A stretch of 64,000 bases of DNA. Origin: Hymenopus coronatus (Eukaryota; Arthropoda; Insecta; Mantodea; Hymenopodidae). This document shows, piece after piece, positions 33,891 through 44,574 of the stretch; within the stretch, counting starts at the first letter, position 1, and every line of letters starts with the position of its first letter. The stretch spans positions 369,969,132 to 370,033,131 of the forward strand of contig CM060900.1 of assembly GCA_030762935.1 (NCBI GenBank), given 5' to 3'. The position numbers and the translations under genes are program-made. The notes under the pieces were generated by a model. The model had not been told where the DNA came from, did no database searches, and saw only the letters and a program-made list of their open reading frames with translations.

Positions 33891-34225
33891 TTCAACAGCT
33901 CAGTACACAGACTCTTCAGCATCCCACTCGACCCAGAAGAGTACAACACAGAATACCTCCAATTAAGACACACAGCACACAGCCTAAGCTAATGATTTTA
34001 ACCCCGACATCGTTGACCAAAAAATTGAAAAACATAAAGAGAACCTTAAAACAAATCACCAATTTGTCCACACTAAAACCATAAGAAATTCACTTATCAC
34101 CCAACAGCAGATAGAAAATTAAACATTTTTTTCCAGAAGTATAAATTTAGCTTCAAGTAACCAATTCAACATGAAAAATACAATTAAAACAGACATTAAA
34201 GACCCCATTCCTACAAACCAGAGAG

Positions 34226-34668
34226 CAGGCATCTACAAAATTGACTGCAAGGACTGAAAATTATATTACATTGGTCAAACAAACAAAAAAGACTGGAAAC
34301 AAGGTTAAAAGAATACTTCAGACACATCAAACAGAAACAGACAGATAAATCGGCAGTAGCACACCATTTTTTGACAAAGTTGCTAAAACCTGTAAACAAC
34401 CTGGCAGCACTCTCAGTTTGGGAGAATATTCTCATTACACAACACAAAGATCAATTGATGAATTTAGAAATACTACCACATGATTATGAACTTCTGCTGA
34501 GAACACCAGATGCCTCCACTGTAACAGACCACAGAGCACAAATTCCAGCCATTATTCAGACCTCAACTGAAGAAGAGGGCAAACGCCATTGAAACATATG
34601 TTTTGAAAAAAAATTTCATTTTAAGTGAGGCGAGTATCACTATTCTGGCTCATTTTCAACTATTATAA
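34226..34668 (+). repeat. downstream direct repeat with GIY-YIG endonuclease remnant
   Basis: Translation gives AGIYKIDCKD, a stop where cysteine is expected, then KLYYIGQTN. These are the GIY and YIG strands of the endonuclease fused to Penelope reverse transcriptases, which cuts the target DNA. The following K-R-F-x-H-x-K block is shifted. The repeat ends shortly after AATTTCATTTTAAGTGAGG. Confidence 0.75.
34563..34606 (+). ncRNA. hammerhead-like motif, downstream Penelope terminus
   Basis: Same arrangement as at 31986-32029: TCAA, CTGAAGA, hairpin GAGGGCAAACGCCATT, GAAA, C-ATAT-GTT, TTGA. One stem II pair is lost, so it is a decayed copy. Confidence 0.35.
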
Positions 34669-34689
34669 ATAGACAAATATTGCAATGAA

Positions 34690-35500
34690 TGGAATTTGAT
34701 GCTAAACCAGGAAAAGACTCAAATTAATGTATTTAAGAAAGGGACAAAATTGAGCAAGTAAGAAAAGTGGAAGAAAGAAGGTACAGAATATAAAGTGGTT
34801 AGAGATTGTAAATACTTAGGGGTCAAAATTGATAGGGGAGGAAACTGGGAGAAACAGAAGAAATTAGCTTTGGCAAAAGGGAAAGGATAACTGGCAGCAA
34901 CCAGAGGGTGCAAATATAAAATACCAGATATAAATGTCAACTGGCTAGAAAGAATGCATAATATGGTAGTTGAATCAAAAATGTTATATGGAATTGAAAT
35001 ATGGCGACTAGATAGTGGTTGGAAAGTTATAGATACAGTGCACAGAATGATCTGGGAAGTGTTAGCTCTGCCAAATGCATGCAGCAGTAAAGGAATTTGC
35101 TCAAATTGAAATGGAACGAGTGGGTAGGAAAGGTGTGATTATGGAGAGAGTTCTAAGTACTGGTATAGAACACGAAATTTAGATGAAAAGAACTTGTTAA
35201 GGCAATGCTTCGAATATCAAGAAAAGAATGAGGAAAAATGGGTGGAGTTATTTAACACAAACTAATTTAGAAAGTAGTGGATTGGGGGAAATTTGGAGAC
35301 AGGGACAACAATGCAAATGATTGTTGGAGAGGAGCTAGGAGGAGATTTGAAGATATAGAAATACAAAAGCAATACATGGAGAAAAAAAAATTAGAAACAT
35401 ATATACAAATAAAAAAAACACATGGGAAAGAGAAATGTATGTGGATAAATTAAATCAAGAACAAAGGGAGAGTATTGCTTGGGTACGAGTGGGTGTGTGG
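34690..35500 (+). pseudogene. LINE family X, C-terminal half of ORF2
   Basis: Plus-strand frames read LNQEKTQINVFKKGTK, YLGVKIDRGGNWEKQKKLAL, WLERMHNMVVESKMLYGIEI and then decayed tail. This is the thumb and C-terminal region after the RT core. It corresponds closely to YLGIKIDAGGKWEKQKK at 37010-37203 on the minus strand and to the tail at 23.5 kb. Confidence 0.65.
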
Positions 35501-35539
35501 AGACTAAAGGGTATGAGAAAAGGATGAGCCATTCCTCTA

Positions 35540-36305
35540 TCAGACAGGAGCAACAGGTATCTGTTGGTCGCCATGGATTACTTCACCAAGTGGCCGGAGG
35601 TGTACGCCGTCCTGAACCAAGAAGCCGAGACCATCTTGAATTGCCTCCTGAAGGAAATATTTTGTCGCTATGGGGTACCAATGGAGCTATACAGTGATCA
35701 GGGCACCAACTTTGATTCCAACCTCATGAGGGAAACACTGGGATGACTCGGAGTGCAAAAGACATGTACAACACCACTTTACCTATAATCAGTCAGCATA
35801 GTTGAGAGTATATCAAGACTAAAAGAACACTTAAGGAAGGTGGTGGCCATCACCAGAGAGACTGAGATGTCAGAGTGCCACTTTTCTTGCTGGCCTATTG
35901 CTCTTCAAACCACAATAGGGTTAACACTAGGCAGTTTGTCTTTGCCAGAGAGCTGCATCCACTATGCGACCTTATGTTTGGGAGTCCTCCTGGAGCAGAA
36001 CACCCAGAAGTCGTCTACGTGGAGCATCTCATAGACAGACTTCATGACATGCATGAGATGGCCCATCAAAAACATCCAGGTAGCAAACAATCAAACTAAG
36101 ACTGACAAGCCAACAAGGTGTGGCTCTATCACCTTATCTGGACCAAGGGACACTACTGTAAGCTCAAACAGCTATGGAATGGGCCATACCTTGTGGTATT
36201 GAGGATAAGTGATGTCATCTACCTCATCCTGAGGCAACCCTTCAGGAAGAAACTAGTAGTACATTTGGATTCTCTAGCCTGCTACAATACTGCTGGTTGC
36301 CCCAG
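35540..36305 (+). pseudogene. Gypsy integrase core and C-terminus
   Basis: Shifted frames read LLVAMDYFTKWPEVYA, YGVPMELYSDQGTNFDS and, further on, IVES, giving the D, D and E of the retroviral-type integrase core. Then KQLWNGPYLVVLRISDVIYL and LVVHLDSLACY form the C-terminal domain. The protein would insert the element cDNA into the chromosome. A stop and at least two shifts disrupt it. It abuts LINE family X sequence upstream and its own LTR downstream. Confidence 0.75.
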
Positions 36306-36749
36306 TGTGACAGTGCCATCTTCTGAAGTGGTTCTCATGTTTGCCTTGGTATGAAAGTCATCACAGTTGGAGACCTTGGAATGCATAACACAGGAAGTGC
36401 GCCATGCTGGTAATCAGAGTCATCTAGATGCTTCTCGAAGCTTTGGTTTCCACAAGCTTCCACAAAGTTCTGTGATGTCATTACATGCTGGTAATCAGAG
36501 TCATCTAGATGCTTCTTGAAGCTTTGGTTTCCACAAAGTTCTGTGATGTCATTTTCTAGCTATAAAAGGAGGAAGAATTTTATGCCATGTGTAGTGAGTT
36601 GCGAATGACTGGAGTACTAGCATACAGTGGCGTGCAAGAAATCAACTATCTATGCATAACGTCGGGTGAACATAGGGTGAACTATTTATGACAGTGAATT
36701 AAAAACTATTCGTAACCAATTTTTAAGTCAATAAAGCCATTTGTTACGA
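36306..36749 (+). repeat. Gypsy 3' LTR with internal tandem duplication
   Basis: Begins TGTGACAGTGCC and ends near TTTGTTACGA, with TATAAAAGGAGGAAG and GTCAATAAAGCC at the same places as in the LTRs at 11.6 and 14.1 kb, so the same or a sister family. A stretch starting CATGCTGGTAATCAGAG is duplicated (36403-36483 and 36484-36553). No matching 5' LTR exists nearby. Confidence 0.7.
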
Positions 36750-36769
36750 TATGAACCTTTGTAAATAAT

Positions 36770-36960
36770 GGGCAACATATTACTACTGTATTAATCTGAT
36801 ATGTTCTATATCAGCTGTATAAAATATACAATATTAATCAGAAAGAACAAATAATCAAAATACAATTAAAAAAAAACTAAAGGAATTTATACATTAAAAT
36901 GTCCTAAATGGAAATAAATATTGATGATATTGCTTTAAGATATTAGTAAAATTTATATAA
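36770..36960. other. short AT-rich spacer
   Basis: Nothing recognisable. Confidence 0.35.
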
Positions 36961-37015
36961 TACATAAGAACTGAAGCTTTCCTGGCAACGTATTAATTCA
37001 AAATTTTCTCGGGCT
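36961..37015 (-). repeat. Penelope-type tail fragment
   Basis: Matches 10612-10678 and 59103-59156 (AGAACTGAAGCTTTCCTGGC and the following AATTCAAAATTTTCTC). Only the outer tail is present, fused to LINE family X. Confidence 0.55.
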
Positions 37016-39050
37016 TCTAAACATCCTCTCGCTGCCATCATTGTTGCTTTTCCTTTCACTAATGCTACTTTCTTTTGTTTCTCCCATTTACCTCCTGCGT
37101 CTATTTTTATTCCTAAGTAAGTGTTATCATGCACTATTTTATGTGCTTCATTTCCATTTTTCCATTTCTCATATTTACTCAAATTATATCCTCTCTTAAA
37201 CACTACAATTTGGATTTTTGTCTATGTTCACATTTTATACAGTAATTATCTATTTCTTGTAAAGACAAAATTAGACCATGAAACTCACTCTCAAATCGTC
37301 TGCAAAAAAGGAGACTAGGGATTTGTATATTATTTATTTCAGGCAAAAGCTTATTACTATTACTTATCTTCTGTAGTATGTCATCAATAAACAGATTGAA
37401 TAAAATTGGATTTAACTTGCATCCTTACTGTAACCCATTTTCTCAGGATATTTCTTAAGTTATTGTCCCTTCATCATATTTTATGCAGAAAGTGTTATCT
37501 TTATATAATCTTTTCAAAATAGTTACCATTTTATTGTTAACCCAGTTCTTTAGTAGTTTGTACCATAATAGTTGTAGTTCTATTTGGTCAAATGCTTTCT
37601 AAATCAATAAAAGCTATACATATTTTTCCTTTTTATTTTATTTTTTTAAGTATTTGTCTATTAGTGTTTTTATAATGTAAGCATAATCAACAGTTCCCCT
37701 CCTTTTCCCAAAGCCCATTTGAAATTCTGAGAGGAAGTTGTACTCTTCTACCCATGCTTGCAATCTATCTGCCAGAATTCTTATTTAAACTTTTCCCACA
37801 TTTGATAGTAGGGCTATGCCCCGATAATTCTTCAGTTTGTCCATATACCTTTTACCTTTATATTTGATATAATAGCTTTTCTCCAGCTTTCTGGTGCATA
37901 TTCTTTTGTTCACATTATATTAAATAAACATGTTAATGTATTAACTTGGTTTGGATTTTTACCCCATTCCATTATAAATTCCCCAGGTATACCATCAATT
38001 CCTGGTATTTTTATTTTATTTATTTATTTATTTTTTTTTTGATTTGATTTATTACTTCATCCAAAGTTATAGCTCTATCCAAAATCTCAATGTAGCTGTT
38101 TTCTATTCCTGGAGTTACCTCTGCATTCTTAAAGCTTTCATATGCATATAGAGTTGAAAAATAACCATCCATAACCATAACCATATATAATGATTATGCC
38201 ATTCCATATTTTAGTTACATTATTTTCAGCAATTATGTTAATTAGCTCATTAGTATTTTTTATTCTCCATAGATATTTTTTTATTTTCTAGTAACTCATT
38301 ATAATTGTATTTACTTTTTAGATATTGTTCTTTAGATTGGATATCCCCTATTTCCCTCCATTTTACTAAATGTGCTTTTACAATGGTTTTGTTCATTTTA
38401 CCAATCTTCATTCCCATTATTTCCCTTATTTTTAACTTTCATTTCCTCTATTGCCCAACACATAATAAAATTCAAAATATTAATTGCATTTTCAATATTG
38501 TAATCTTTTAAGTTATTTACTATCCCATATTGGCATAATTTTCCTATCTCGGAATATGAAAATATTCAAAATTTGCCTTACATTCTTACTTCCATTTGAA
38601 TTTAACATTTTTTTTTTTTTTTTTATCTGTGTTGTTTTCTCCTTTTTGATCAGTTGTTATTTCAGTTAATTAGTGGAAAATGCCCACTACTAGTACTTAT
38701 ATTTCACATTTTAAAGTTGGCCACTTTTATTTATAAATGTAATTTCTCCATATTCATCCTCACCGTATTTCCCATTAAGTATCTCAAGAGCATTTAATTC
38801 ACACAAATCAACAAATTTGTCACTTCCTCTATCTATAACCTTGTCCTTACTATGTCTAATATTCTCATTTTTTACAATTACATTGTTATTTTTCCAACCA
38901 TTCATTGAATTTACACCACTTTCCTCTATTCTTACATTAAAATCTCCCATAATTATAATTTCTACATTTAGGTATTTGTCTCTTAACCTATATAAATTTT
39001 TAGCTAAAAATAATACAATTCTGGATTGTGCAACTGTGAGGTGGCCAGGA
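37010..39050 (-). pseudogene. LINE family X, ORF2 endonuclease and reverse transcriptase
   Basis: From 39050 downwards the minus strand reads IIIMGDFNVRIEES (endonuclease), KVIDRGSDKFVDLCELNALE and INKSGQL, then a spacer, then IPGEFIMEWGKNPNQ, YRGIALLSNVGKV, MGFGKRRGTVDYAY, KAFDQIELQLLWYKL, LLFADDLR and YLGIKIDAGGKWEKQKK. The order is that of an intact LINE ORF2, with RT blocks and the catalytic ADD visible. Stops occur every 30-100 codons. The 3' end has been replaced at 37010 by a Penelope-type tail. Confidence 0.75.
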
Positions 39051-39219
39051 GATTACACACTATACCCACAAATATTATACCATCATATAACAGTTTATCT
39101 TCTATTATTATCCAAAGTACTTCCTTGTAATTGGACCATGTTTCTTTTTACAATAATACCTAACCTCTCTTTTGGTCTCCCTCTCTTTGGGATCAACTCA
39201 CCCTTTATTCCTACATAAT

Positions 39220-40330
39220 TAAGATGCCTCTTTGACATCTGCTTGTCTTTTTTGTAGCACAAGTATGCTATCATGAGTTGAAGTTAAAATATTCTTGTCT
39301 CCCTCTCCCGTACCCTATCCTTTTCTCTAACCCATTGGTGCTTACTTCCCCCTCCTCTTCACTGCTCATATTGCAATGTCTCCATGCCTGCTTTCCTCTC
39401 TGCTAAACCACGTGCTGCTTTTATCTCTTTCTTCGAAGGCGACACCCCCTTTTTTTCCTGTTGTTGATGACTTTCTCTTGACATAGTCGTTGACGTCATA
39501 ACCTGCTTTTCGTCATATCTCTGGTATGTTCTAGCTTTTCTGTTCTACTCAGCTCTGCTGTAGGCGTACCTTCTGACATAGCCAATGCCACCATATGCTG
39601 TGTTGCAGTTCGACTATCTTCTGTGCTGGACTTTGTCTCACTTATACTTGCTGTAACTGCATGTTAATCCCATGGATTGTGAAAGTTTGCTAACTAATCT
39701 CCTCTCAACTTGGCCTGTTGCTCCATATGTCTCTCTCCACATAGAAACATTTACCCTTTCAATCCAAAGCTGTAGATTTCTAACATATGCACGCTTTCCT
39801 GCTGCTCGCAGTTCCATCATACATCAGATTAAATTTTGTTTTATACTTCTTTGTGCAGGTGTTAAACCCTTGTTGATAAAAATATTTGTGCCATTCAACA
39901 TCTTTGTTTTTCCAAGTATTTTGTATATTAGTTGCATTATTTAAAACTGTGCGACTGTCTTACCTGTATGTTTTCCTACATGGTAGGGTTCCAGAATCTC
40001 TCATCCTTGAAATTCCATTTTTAGATTGTCTTTCAATATTTGGGATATTTCTTGTACTGGCCAGACTCCTCTTCTGTCTTTCATACCTATAAAGACCAAA
40101 TTGCATATTCTTCTCCTCATACCTACACTTTCAATTTTGAGTTTTACTTCATCTGCTTTCCTTCTAATTCCTTGAATTTATCTCATCTCTTATTTCTTTA
40201 GCTATTTTGTTTAGATTGATCCCTATTCATTGCTCCATTCCATCCATTTTATTATTTTTTTCCAAAACATTTTCTAGAATTGCCTGAATTTCTTCTGGGC
40301 CATGATTTTGTTCAACACCTCCAATCATTA
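39220..40330 (-). pseudogene. LINE family X, ORF1 remnant
   Basis: Upstream of the ORF2 relic on the minus strand, frames are charged and helical: EEIQAILENVLEKNNKMDGM (about 40250), IAKEIRDEINS, and RAAGKRAYVRNLQLWIERVN (39700-39800). Coiled-coil ORF1 proteins commonly precede ORF2 in LINEs. The assignment rests on position and composition. Confidence 0.45.
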
Positions 40331-40829
40331 GAACTAGAATTATGATTCTCCTTATTAAGCAGTTCATTATCACATTTTCCACAATACTCCTTTTTTTTGG
40401 AGCTTCATTCTAATGAATAATCCTATTCTTGCCCTGTATACTGAAATGTCTATTCCCATTGCTGTTTATGCCACTTTTCTTCTCACACTCCAGGAGCTCA
40501 TTGGTAATGCATTCCTCCTATTTCAATGCTCATGTAGCGCTCATTATTTGCTTAATTATTTGCTGGGAGTGGAAAATGAACAGCGATGAAACAACGTTTA
40601 GTCTGAAGGGAGCTCTGGTGAGAAAAAAGTGAAGCAGGCAGCAACAGATGTGGAAGTTAAGTTTTACAGAATTAGAATAGCACTATTTATTACAAATAAA
40701 TTTATCAGATTGAAAATTAGACATAACATTTCTGTAATATTCATGCTGTTAGTGATAGGCAGAACATAATTTAATTTATATGGACCTATGTATATTCAAA
40801 CAATGTTCAAGAACCTGGTAAAAAGGATT

Positions 40830-42200
40830 AATCATAAAACAGGTAGAATGGAATAGTGCATAAAAACCAACATCAATAAAACAGCTGAAGAAATAAAAGA
40901 ACATTTCAGAAAAGATGTACAAGTAACAAAAGCAGAAGCTGATAAAATCAGAGAGAGAATGGAAATGAAAATGACGCAATTTGGTGATCATAGGAGTGGA
41001 AGAGAGGATGAAATAACTAAAATTTCAACAGGTAACAGGTAAAAAAAATTGTTTTTTTGGTATAGTAGCCCCCTTTAACTGCTTGGCCATATCTGGGCTT
41101 TAATTTGTGAAAAGCACATGGTAGGTTGTTAGGTTAATCATTTTATATCATTAAATACACACATTGATTCTCACATTAATTCTCCAGAATCTGTGGGTGA
41201 TAAGGAGTAATTGTGGTTAAAGAAACATTCCTCCGCCCCAGCCGGGAATCGAACCCAGGACCTCCGGATGAGACGCCATCTTGCTGACCACTCGACCATG
41301 GAGGCAGTGAAACTGGAAATTGATATGAAAGGATAGGAGACTGTAGAAATATATCATGTAGGTAGGTAAAGTAGGAAAAGACAAATAATGGTACAATCTC
41401 AACATCCAACCAATCTTTGATATTTTAAGAACAACAAAGATGCTAAAAGGTACTATATATTCATAAACAAAGACATGACACCAGCTCAGAGGGATTTTTA
41501 AACATATCTAGTCACGCGGTTGGAAGCAAGATCAGTAGGTAGCAAGCATACATTTAAAATCTATATCTTTGGATACACACAGGAGATATAATAAGTATGT
41601 ATGAAGGAATGAAACAGAATGTAAGAAAAATCAACACAAAAATAGTGAACATATTAATTCTCCAACATCTGAAGCAGGGAGAGGAAGATCGAAATCTGGT
41701 ACTGCTGCAGGCATTAAAAAGGTGTCATGTTCAACATAAAATAAGAATGACAAATTCAACGGATGATGCTGGCTCACAGCTTTCATATGAGTCAGCCTTG
41801 ACAATAGAAGCACATTTCTCAGAGGGATATAACAGAAATGGAGACGATACATCACTAAAGAGATAGCAGAGAGTCGAAACAAGAAACACATGTTGTTGCA
41901 GTAAATGGGAAGTGAGGACAATGGTATATGGTGAATAGTGAGGATGAAATAAAGGTTGGAGAAAGAAAGTGGGCTGATGAGGAAGTAGTAGTGTAGCTAA
42001 GGAAAACAAAGGGAAAGAAGGTATTGTATCATCTCTGGACAAAAGCATTTTGATATTGCAATAAACAAAGCATGACAGAAGGTGTACAGCTGAGAAATAA
42101 AAGAATATTACAAAAGTTGTCCCAATTCTTTTAGAGGCAGAATGAGATCCCAACAGCAGACAATAATAAGGAGATATGGATTTAGGAATTATGATGGTCT
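40830..42200 (+). pseudogene. possible LINE family X pieces in opposite orientation
   Basis: Plus-strand frames give KTAEEIKEHFRKDVQVTKAE (about 40880) and, around 41465-41530, NKDMTPAQRDF, which look like LINE ORF1 coiled-coil and linker sequence. Frames at 41597-41866 are charged without motif. Low confidence; a tRNA-derived repeat interrupts at 41150-41310. Confidence 0.3.
41150..41310 (-). repeat. tRNA-derived SINE
   Basis: The minus strand holds ATGGTCGAGTGGTCAGCAAG (box A) and TGGGTTCGATTCCCGGC (near-consensus box B), with acceptor-like ends GCCTCCA and TGGGGCG. A 70-90 bp body of tRNA-unrelated sequence follows towards 41150. Well-preserved boxes suggest a fairly young copy. Confidence 0.7.
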
Positions 42201-42890
42201 AAAAAATAAAATCCTTATGGGAACTTTACATTGTTTCTTGGGGATGTTAGAATATTTGAACAGTTATACAAACAGGGTCAAGAGAGGAAGATATTGCAAT
42301 TAAGGATTTTAATTACATAGAAAGATATGGAAAACTCTAGCAAAGATAGGAACTTATCACAAGATTTAAGATAATTTGCTATGAAGACCCAGAATAAAAC
42401 AAGGAACTGGTTTAGGTGCAAGGTGTAGATATAAAAAAGATAAACACCTAGATAGGAGTAAAATATGCATAAAAGTAGTATACAACACCTCAGTCATATC
42501 TGTAGAGTTGCATGATATACAGTTTTGTCAGACAAATGCCTTCTTTTATATTTTTCCTTTTGTTCTCCATACATGCTTTAAATTATATGCTGAATGTTAC
42601 CTTTTTTTATGGTTTAAGTAATAATATTGTGGCTAAAAAGAGTGTGATTATGATCAAGTATGAAACAATATCTATTTTGAGCAAAGTTGAAACAGCACTG
42701 TTGGCCTTGTGCTCTTGGTACTAGAGCGCTTTCAGAAGCATGGGTATCATCCATCTTGTTTAAGAGTTACATTGTGTACAGATATGATAGTAAATGGTAT
42801 GAGGTAAATGTCATGTCAACTATGAAAAAATGTTTATAGAGAAACACAAAGAGATTGGATTAGAAGAGAATGACACTAAGAAGAAAGGGG
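42200..42890. other. AT-rich sequence, no feature seen
   Basis: No similarity was recognised; the 70-codon frame at 42512-42724 has no motif. Confidence 0.35.
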
Positions 42891-42899
42891 GTTGCAGCA

Positions 42900-43140
42900 T
42901 TTTGTTCTGTCTGAGAGAGAGATTTCCCAGAATTGCTGTATTTTGTAACAATTACAATGTGAGATGAGTGTGCATTGGAATAGCTGGTGGAGAAGGCTTT
43001 TCTATTAATCATGGTGGAATAACTGATGTGCATCAACATTTTCAGCGGTGCTTTACATAAGGTGTGCAGCAGAATTTAGCGTGGCATGCAAACTGTACTG
43101 GAAAACTACTTCCAGAAAAACTCTTTCACATCGCCAAAGG
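42900..43140 (+). pseudogene. possible BED-like zinc-finger piece of the hAT-like family
   Basis: A plus-strand frame reads GGEGFSINHGGITDVHQHFQ. In the hAT-like family seen at 1.6-3.2 kb, the N-terminal finger has C-x2-C, then F-S-I-x-H-G-G-x-x-D-V-x-x-H. The cysteines are not clearly kept. A tentative assignment from one motif. Confidence 0.35.
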
Positions 43141-43492
43141 TAAGTCAATATTTATATTTTAAGAGATGGGCCAACAACTTTGTTAAATGAGTAGGCTTTT
43201 TTTATTTTTGTTTGTTTGTTTGTTTTTTTTTTTTTTTTTTCGAAGAGTGCATCAGAACTTATCCTGGTACACCAGGCCGCAAAACACTATTAAAGTTATA
43301 CCAGCTTGGACTGCAATGTGAAACTTGCATCAAATTGTTTCCAGATTCACCAAATAAAATTTCTTGTAGGAAAACAAAATGTGACACTCTAGTGAAAGGA
43401 GAATCAGATCCATAGCATGTGCAACGGTTACAAAATAATTAAATGATGATTTTTTTTTTTGACATAGCTTTTGATGCACATACTATCGTAAG

Positions 43493-44510
43493 ATGGCGGC
43501 GGTTGGTATGATCACGAGAAGTAGGTCTCAAAATTTGTGTAAAAACGATAGTAAATCAAACAAGGTGGTGTGCAATATAAGCAAAAATCTATTCGAGGAC
43601 GTCGTAGATACCAGTGGTAATAAAGGTAATGAGGGGCCTTACAATGAAATGGTTAAGGATCGACATAAACAATTGCCGGAGTGCAGAAGCCCAGCAACGC
43701 ACGAGGCAGAAGTAATATCGTCCCTACCGGTCATAATAGAGATGTTAAACAAAGACCTACAAAGTGCCCAGTCAGAAATTATTAGGCTTAAAACTGAGAA
43801 CGCAGATCTCCAATCCAAATTATCAGTGGAGCAAGATAAAATCAGTTACGCCGAAGTAGTACAGCACAAAATCAGAGAAAGGCGACCGGAAGGGAGAGCT
43901 CAACACGTGCTGGAGAAGAACGATATTCAACTTCGCAATAGGTTTGAAATATTAGGCAATGAATTAAATGATAATGTTGGCTTAAAGAACCTAACAAATG
44001 GCGCAAGGAAAAAAGTGATGGTGTTTGGTGATTCGTTATTGAAGTTTTCTGGTGACCGCTGCAGGAAAAGATGTTATAAGGTGCTTTGTTATCCAGCAAT
44101 AAAGGTTTGTGAACTGAAATCTAAGGTGGAACACTTGGTGGCGATTGATAAGCTAGATATGGTGGTGTTGCATGCTGGTTCTAATGATATTAACAGAGGT
44201 GTGTATGTAGAAGATATAATGGGAGATACTATGGACTTGGTAAATTCCATCAGAAAGGAGGTCCCCCGGTGCCAAACTAGTTATTAGTGGAGTGCTTCGC
44301 AGATATGACGTGACCCAAAGAAAAAGAGTTCACATAAATAGTGCTTTGAATTGGTTAGGTAAAGTGAGAGATTGCACGATGCTAGATGGCAATTTTTGGT
44401 TGGACAACAGTGATTATGCTAGAGATGGAGTCCATCTAAATCGCAAAGGTTCACATAGATTTGGGGAACTGCTGTGTGAGGTTATTGATGTTGTTCTGGC
44501 GGGAAACTAG
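43493..44510 (+). pseudogene. LINE ORF1 with SGNH/GDSL esterase-like domain
   Basis: Residues 70-120 form a coiled coil. VMVFGDSLLKF places the nucleophile block at G179-D180-S181, and VVLHAGSNDIN gives the G-x-N-D block (residues 229-232). After a frameshift near 44265 the next frame ends with ARDGVHLNRKG, the D-x-x-H block. These three blocks define SGNH hydrolases. Esterase-containing ORF1 proteins are known in CR1-group LINEs, where the role is unclear, perhaps membrane or RNP handling. The start at 43493 is preceded by an in-frame ATG-containing AAGATGGCGGCG context. Confidence 0.75.
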
Positions 44511-44574
44511 GGACAGGTAGGCTGGACGATATATGCAACATGGAAATTGACTCAGTGGGTGCTCATCCTATAAA

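Larger units (their letters stand above)
31632..34668 (+). mobile_element. Penelope-like element with flanking direct repeats
   Basis: Two direct repeats of about 450 bp (31632-32092 and 34226-34668), each coding a GIY-YIG endonuclease remnant plus 3' terminus, flank a reverse-transcriptase body. A full unit preceded by a partial one in the same orientation is characteristic of Penelope-like elements, which often lie as partial tandems with so-called pseudo-LTRs. The coding frame has stops and shifts throughout. Orientation is plus. Confidence 0.75.

Noticed and set aside
31632..34668. LTR retrotransposon flanked by LTRs
   Set aside because: The repeats encode GIY-YIG pieces and the RT has Penelope motifs; they are partial tandem copies, not LTRs with TG...CA ends.
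41230..41310. Functional tRNA gene on the minus strand
   Set aside because: Good boxes, but the ends do not close as a standard acceptor and a SINE body follows.
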